Shown here piece by piece: positions 60,540 through 64,000 of a DNA stretch of 64,000 bases. The DNA comes from Polyangia bacterium (GTDB lineage: Bacteria; Myxococcota_A; Polyangia; Nannocystales; Nannocystaceae): assembly GCA_030429545.1 (NCBI GenBank), contig JAUIFF010000010.1:244507-308506 (forward strand), read 5' to 3'. Position 1 is the stretch's first letter, and every line of letters starts with the position of its first letter. The notes below the pieces were generated by a model. The model was not told where the DNA came from. It ran no database searches and worked only from the letters and a program-made list of their open reading frames with translations. Made by a program: the position numbers and the translations under genes.

Positions 60540-60787
60540 CACGATTTCTTTTCCCCTTCGGAATCTTCGTCTGGTCGGTTCTTTGTTCTTCATGTTGTGG
60601 GCAAATATCACCTCCAACCGATGGAGAATACACGATGACCGAGACCGAAGGGCGCGATGACATTGTCGACGGTTCAGTGATTCGAGACGGCGATGACGTG
60701 ACACTCTTCTATACACTTGAAGATGGCTCAATGTGGAAGGTACGTTTTCGACGGGTGTCAGAAGAACTTGACACACAAAGTATGTGA
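60536..60787 (+). CDS. Small putative lipoprotein
   Basis: GTG 60536 overlaps the previous stop (GTGA). The hydrophobic start FLFPFGIFVWSVLCSSCCG has Cys residues at a lipobox-like place. The mature part (DGEYTMTETEGRDDIVDGSV, then DVTLFYTLEDGSMWKVRFRR) is beta-rich and acidic. It is likely exported together with the preceding protein; no family recognised. Confidence 0.6.
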   Translation: MTRFLFPFGIFVWSVLCSSCCGQISPPTDGEYTMTETEGRDDIVDGSVIRDGDDVTLFYTLEDGSMWKVRFRRVSEELDTQSM

Positions 60788-60992
60788 ACAGCTGGCCACG
60801 TTCACTCTCACGTAATTGAAAACCAGACCCAGTCACGTGCCAGTTCTCCGAGCTAACTGGATGAACATACAACTTCAAGGTACCTGTCTAAAACGCCACA
60901 GCGTGGCGACCACGGAACGGGTGTCGACTCAAGGGTGAGCACATCCTCGGGCCTCACGGACGAGGCCGCGGAGGACCCCTCAAGGAGTTTCG

Positions 60993-61376
60993 ATGCCCCA
61001 AACAATTTCGTTCTCAGACCTCGCCCGCAAGAACAACAGACGACTCAAAGTTCTCCTCGAACTCGTCGAAGTTCTGGCCACTCGGAAAACTGTTGACCGC
61101 CTCAGCAAATCGCTTGGGCTGAGTCGGGCGACCATCTACCGCTACCTCGGCCACCTCGAGCACCTCGGAGTCCCACTCCTCCGAACGCCCACAAACGGCA
61201 ACATGTTCTACCAGTGTAACGCACCCGCGGTTTTGCAGAAGGCACTCGCCCGCGTGCTCCTCGAACACTTCGACCCACGCCTCGCCCGCTTGCTCGACGA
61301 CTCCGTTCGCTCGGCCCACAACCCAGGCCACGAAGTTCCTCTCGACCCGAGAAACATGTATCATCACCTTCGATGA
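60993..61376 (+). CDS. Helix-turn-helix regulator
   Basis: ATG 60993 follows AAGGAGTTTCG. The 127-residue protein has an HTH of the HTH_11/IclR-like style (RKTVDRLSKSLGLSRATIYR, then YLGHLEHLGVPLLR) and a C-terminal helical part. It starts a coupled operon: its stop overlaps the sigma-like gene as ATGA. Likely the autoregulator of this signalling operon. Confidence 0.75.
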   Translation: MPQTISFSDLARKNNRRLKVLLELVEVLATRKTVDRLSKSLGLSRATIYRYLGHLEHLGVPLLRTPTNGNMFYQCNAPAVLQKALARVLLEHFDPRLARLLDDSVRSAHNPGHEVPLDPRNMYHHLR

Positions 61377-62002
61377 GACCGCGTGACCAACTCTACCGGC
61401 TCGCCTACCTTGCGACCGCGACCCACGATATCGCTGAGTCGCTGACCGATGAGGTCCTGCGGGAGCACCCTACCGCCGACACCGACACCCTTGTCGCCAA
61501 ACTGATCGCCCACTTCGCCGAGGAGATCGTCAAGTACCCACGGACCGACTGGCGGGAGTGGGACCTCCAACTGCGTACCAGCCTCACGACGCCTGACGGA
61601 TTGTCGACCTTCGAGCGCAACCGCCAGGCTTGGGAACTCAAGCGCCTGTGCCTTGCCCAAGCGCTCTGCTCGATTCGTCCGACAGCCCGACTCGCGTTCA
61701 TCTATGTCGACGTCTACGGAGTAGCGCTCGAACAGGCTTCGAAGGCCCTGCACATCGGCGAGAATGCCCTTCGCGTTCGGCTGACTCGAGCCCGCAAGTA
61801 CGTCGCTGACCTGCTCGAAAGTTCTTGCCAACACCTCGGTCGGCAAAACCCATGTACATGCAGAGGCCGTGTCGGTATTGCGTTGCGCAAGGGCATGCTC
61901 CCCAAGCAGCCGGTCCTTCCGACACCTGCCTCCAGCCATGTCACGCGCCCGACGGACGACGTGAGTCGTTTGTATCGACACCTACCGATCGTCGCCCCAT
62001 GA
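61373..62002 (+). CDS. ECF-like sigma factor with Cys-rich tail
   Basis: The 209-residue protein starts with ATG 61373 inside the previous gene. Residues ~5-100 are a helical sigma-2-like part (LYRLAYLATATHDIAESLTD, poorly conserved). A sigma-4-like HTH follows (ARLAFIYVDVYGVALEQASK, ALHIGENALRVRLTRARKYV). Then comes CQHLGRQNPCTCRGR, a short Cys tail seen in some ECF families. The 25-bp repeat copy B encodes the GRQNPCTCR part. The stop overlaps the kinase start by 4 nt. Confidence 0.7.
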   Translation: MRPRDQLYRLAYLATATHDIAESLTDEVLREHPTADTDTLVAKLIAHFAEEIVKYPRTDWREWDLQLRTSLTTPDGLSTFERNRQAWELKRLCLAQALCSIRPTARLAFIYVDVYGVALEQASKALHIGENALRVRLTRARKYVADLLESSCQHLGRQNPCTCRGRVGIALRKGMLPKQPVLPTPASSHVTRPTDDVSRLYRHLPIVAP

Positions 62003-63450
62003 CCACTTCTGCGATTACGACCCCCGAAATCACGACCGGCACGTGGAAGCGGAAGCGGCTCCGTCGTCGCCCCACCCGACTCCGCCGGTTTGGCGAGTAC
62101 AAACTCAACGAGGAACTCGGTGTGGGCGGCCACGCCCGGGTTTACGCAGCCCACGGTCCCGACGGTCTACGGGCCATTAAGGTGCTCGAAAAGCCCGAAT
62201 ACCTCGCCCGCTTCACCGGCGAATTTCAGGCCCTCCAACAAATCGACTCACCTCACATCATCCGTGTACACACATTCTCTTTCGAGCCTGAGACCCACTA
62301 CGTTATGGACTTCGTGCCTGGGACAACGCTCGATCGCCACCGGCGAACAATGGGGGGCAAGCTGCCGCCTGCCGAAGTCCTCACCATCGCCAAGCAGATC
62401 TGCATGGGCCTCAACGCCCTCCACTCCCGTGGCGTGATCCACCGAGACCTCTGCCCCGGCAACTGCATCCGCAGCCCCGACGGACACATCACCCTCATCG
62501 ACCTCGGGATCGCCCAGGCCACACCCGAGTTTCGCAAACTCCACAAGGTTCTCGGACCAGCCCAATCAAACAGAAGCCTAGGGACACCTGGTTTCTCAGC
62601 TCCCGAGCAAAAGGTCCTCTTTCGCTGCACCCCGCAGGCCGACTACTACTCCCTCGGAGCCATCATCTACAACCTACTCACCGGCAGGCACTACGGCACC
62701 GAACGCGACCTGCGAAAGTTTGCCCCGAGGTGGCGAACGTTTCTGCAACAACTTCTCAACGACTCGTGGGAAGAACGCTTTGCCAACATGCAGGAACTCC
62801 TCGACGAGCTCGATGAACTCGGGAGCGACGAGGGGATTCAGCTGGGCACCAACGCGACCCCGCGCGCGGCACCTTCTGCAAAAATGGTGCTGATACATCA
62901 AGTGCTGAAAATACTGTTCCTGTGCTTCGGGTTTTTCGCAGCTCTCGGAATCTACAGCATTGCCCGCTACGCAACCGACACGGGCACAGTCGCCCCGGCC
63001 GTCTCGAAGACCCAAACAAGCTCGACGTCGTCGCTGCTTCCCGCACAACATCGCGCTGCGCGGCCTTCTGGGCAAACCTCCCCACCCTCGCCGCCACCAA
63101 AGTTCGAGCAGGAACGGCCTGTAGAGCCCGACAACCTGCCCGTCCCTTCATTCGCTAAGCATGCCCCTCCCACTCCCCTCAAAACCGAGCGAGCACCCGC
63201 TGCGCCCACACAACCCAAGTCGCGAAAACGCAAGCGGCGAACACAGTCAAAACTCCGCCGAGCGCTCAAAGCCTCGCTACGCGCCTGTTCGGTCCCGAGC
63301 CAGAAGATCAGTTACGTGGTCCGTAATGGCAAGGCCGAGCTCACTGGACCGAACCTCACAGTCGGCCACAAGCTGTGCCTCCGAAACGCGATGCCAACAG
63401 GCCTCAGGGATGAAAAGGGCTCCATGAAATTTCGAGGAACCTCAAAATGA
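61999..63450 (+). CDS. Ser/Thr protein kinase with transmembrane segment
   Basis: ATG 61999 overlaps the sigma-like stop. The 483-residue protein has a basic N-terminus, a kinase domain at about 30-290 (LGVGGHARVYAAHG, AIKVLEKPEY, VIHRDLCPGNCI, LIDLGIAQA, LGTPGFSAPEQ) and a transmembrane helix (LKILFLCFGFFAALGIYSIA, ~305-325). A Pro/Lys-rich outer part of ~110 residues and a short C-terminal beta segment follow. The catalytic loop HRDLCPGN has Cys-Pro where Lys-Pro is usual, and the DFG position reads DLG; both are tolerated variants in bacterial kinases but could lower activity. Confidence 0.87.
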   Translation: MTTSAITTPEITTGTWKRKRLRRRPTRLRRFGEYKLNEELGVGGHARVYAAHGPDGLRAIKVLEKPEYLARFTGEFQALQQIDSPHIIRVHTFSFEPETHYVMDFVPGTTLDRHRRTMGGKLPPAEVLTIAKQICMGLNALHSRGVIHRDLCPGNCIRSPDGHITLIDLGIAQATPEFRKLHKVLGPAQSNRSLGTPGFSAPEQKVLFRCTPQADYYSLGAIIYNLLTGRHYGTERDLRKFAPRWRTFLQQLLNDSWEERFANMQELLDELDELGSDEGIQLGTNATPRAAPSAKMVLIHQVLKILFLCFGFFAALGIYSIARYATDTGTVAPAVSKTQTSSTSSLLPAQHRAARPSGQTSPPSPPPKFEQERPVEPDNLPVPSFAKHAPPTPLKTERAPAAPTQPKSRKRKRRTQSKLRRALKASLRACSVPSQKISYVVRNGKAELTGPNLTVGHKLCLRNAMPTGLRDEKGSMKFRGTSK

Positions 63451-64000
63451 TTGCACTTGCATGCTTCTTAGCCCTGGCATCACCGCCCGACGATGCCCTC
63501 CGCACCCAGGGACTCGCGGCGAGCCAACGCGGTGACTACAAACAAGCAGCCACCACCTTTGAGGAACTCGGGCGTCGCCACCACGACGACCTCCAAACGA
63601 GAGCTGGCTGGACCTTCGCAGCTGCGGTCGCTTGGCAACGCCACGCCGAAGTCGAGCCCGAAGCACTGTGTCATGCTCTGAAACTCGTCGGCAACTTGCT
63701 ACTCGACCTCGACGGCGAACCGGATTTGGTCGAAAGTTTCGCCGAGCAGTACCGAAACTTGGTGATACAACGACGAGAAATGGGAGCCGAGTGCCGACGC
63801 GAGGTGGCGAAACCAAAGCCCTCAAAAACGCCAGCAGGTAAGCCAACCGTCAACCCCGCGTCCGTTCGTCTCAAACCCACGCCGATTCCCAAAACTGATT
63901 CGCCCGAGCCACGACCCGCACCCAAACAACGCAATCTAGCGATCGCCGGAGGAGTCCTCACCAGCGTCGGCATCATCGGAGCCATCGCCCTTACCGGCCA
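63447..64000 (+). CDS. Membrane-associated TPR-like protein, partial (runs off right edge)
   Basis: ATG 63447 overlaps the kinase stop (ATGA), and the frame stays open to the window end, giving about 184 residues. It starts with a signal-like MIALACFLALASPPDD. A TPR-like helical pair follows (LAASQRGDYKQAATTFEELG). A Lys/Pro-rich linker and a hydrophobic helix (LAIAGGVLTSVGIIGAIAL) come at the end. The pattern resembles PEGA/TPR-type outer partners common in myxobacteria. Confidence 0.75.
   Translation, partial: MIALACFLALASPPDDALRTQGLAASQRGDYKQAATTFEELGRRHHDDLQTRAGWTFAAAVAWQRHAEVEPEALCHALKLVGNLLLDLDGEPDLVESFAEQYRNLVIQRREMGAECRREVAKPKPSKTPAGKPTVNPASVRLKPTPIPKTDSPEPRPAPKQRNLAIAGGVLTSVGIIGAIALTG

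Overview
The window looks like a chromosomal accessory region of a myxobacterium, most like the Nannocystis/Plesiocystis/Haliangium side of Myxococcota. Grounds: GC-rich DNA, many Ser/Thr kinases with transmembrane and TPR regions, ECF sigma factors beside kinases, CHAT and caspase-fold proteases, PAN/Apple-repeat secreted proteins and Cys-rich lipoproteins. No rRNA, tRNA or CRISPR array was seen.

Region 1 (1-19.7 kb) is a defence island. A translationally coupled minus-strand operon (a GHKL ATPase and two unknown proteins, the last cut by the window edge) is followed by the main find: a type III CBASS signalling core (CD-NTase, HORMA, TRIP13/Pch2 ATPase) in one operon with a caspase-like protease. 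Next to it lie a SAVED-CHAT protease with a zinc-ribbon membrane protein, an ECF sigma factor with a small beta-rich partner, and a kinase-TPR protein. This gene set matches the proteolytic cascade described for a Haliangium ochraceum type III-B CRISPR system (SAVED-CHAT activates PCaspase, which then cleaves partner proteins), but here the likely trigger is a CBASS cyclase. A CHAT-STAND-WD40 giant and a winged-helix nucleotidyltransferase close the island.

Region 2 (19.9-36.2 kb) begins with a gene graveyard (fragments of an RHS protein, a kinase, an outer-membrane barrel and a ribbon-helix-helix gene). It continues with PAN/Apple proteins, two large receptor-like kinases (one with TPRs, one with a crystallin-like and PAN ectodomain), an ECF sigma factor, a PhoD-like phosphatase with a repeat propeller, and lipoproteins.

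Region 3 (36.6-46.9 kb) is shaped by an IS91-type element. One intact copy, one decayed copy and two partial copies all face the same way. They bracket an Mrr-like tandem nuclease, an XRE regulator, a Kunitz-like lipoprotein, an S24-like protein and truncated genes (CHAT, prfC).

Region 4 (46.9-53.5 kb) is a sugar-modification locus: a sulfotransferase, a DXD glycosyltransferase, an NDP-sugar dehydratase/epimerase and GDP-mannose 3',5'-epimerase on the minus strand. Divergently placed are a small peptide gene with seven 9-residue Ser/Thr/Cys repeats and a TPR-GT41 (OGT/SPINDLY-type) glycosyltransferase. It could make a glycosylated multicore peptide.

Region 5 (53.5-64 kb) holds a frameshifted kinase-TPR pseudogene, a truncated copper monooxygenase, a ribbon-helix-helix protein, a degenerate recombinase-like gene, small secreted proteins, and a four-gene operon (HTH, ECF sigma, Ser/Thr kinase, TPR-like membrane protein) in which every junction is a 4-nt ATGA overlap. 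It runs off the right edge.
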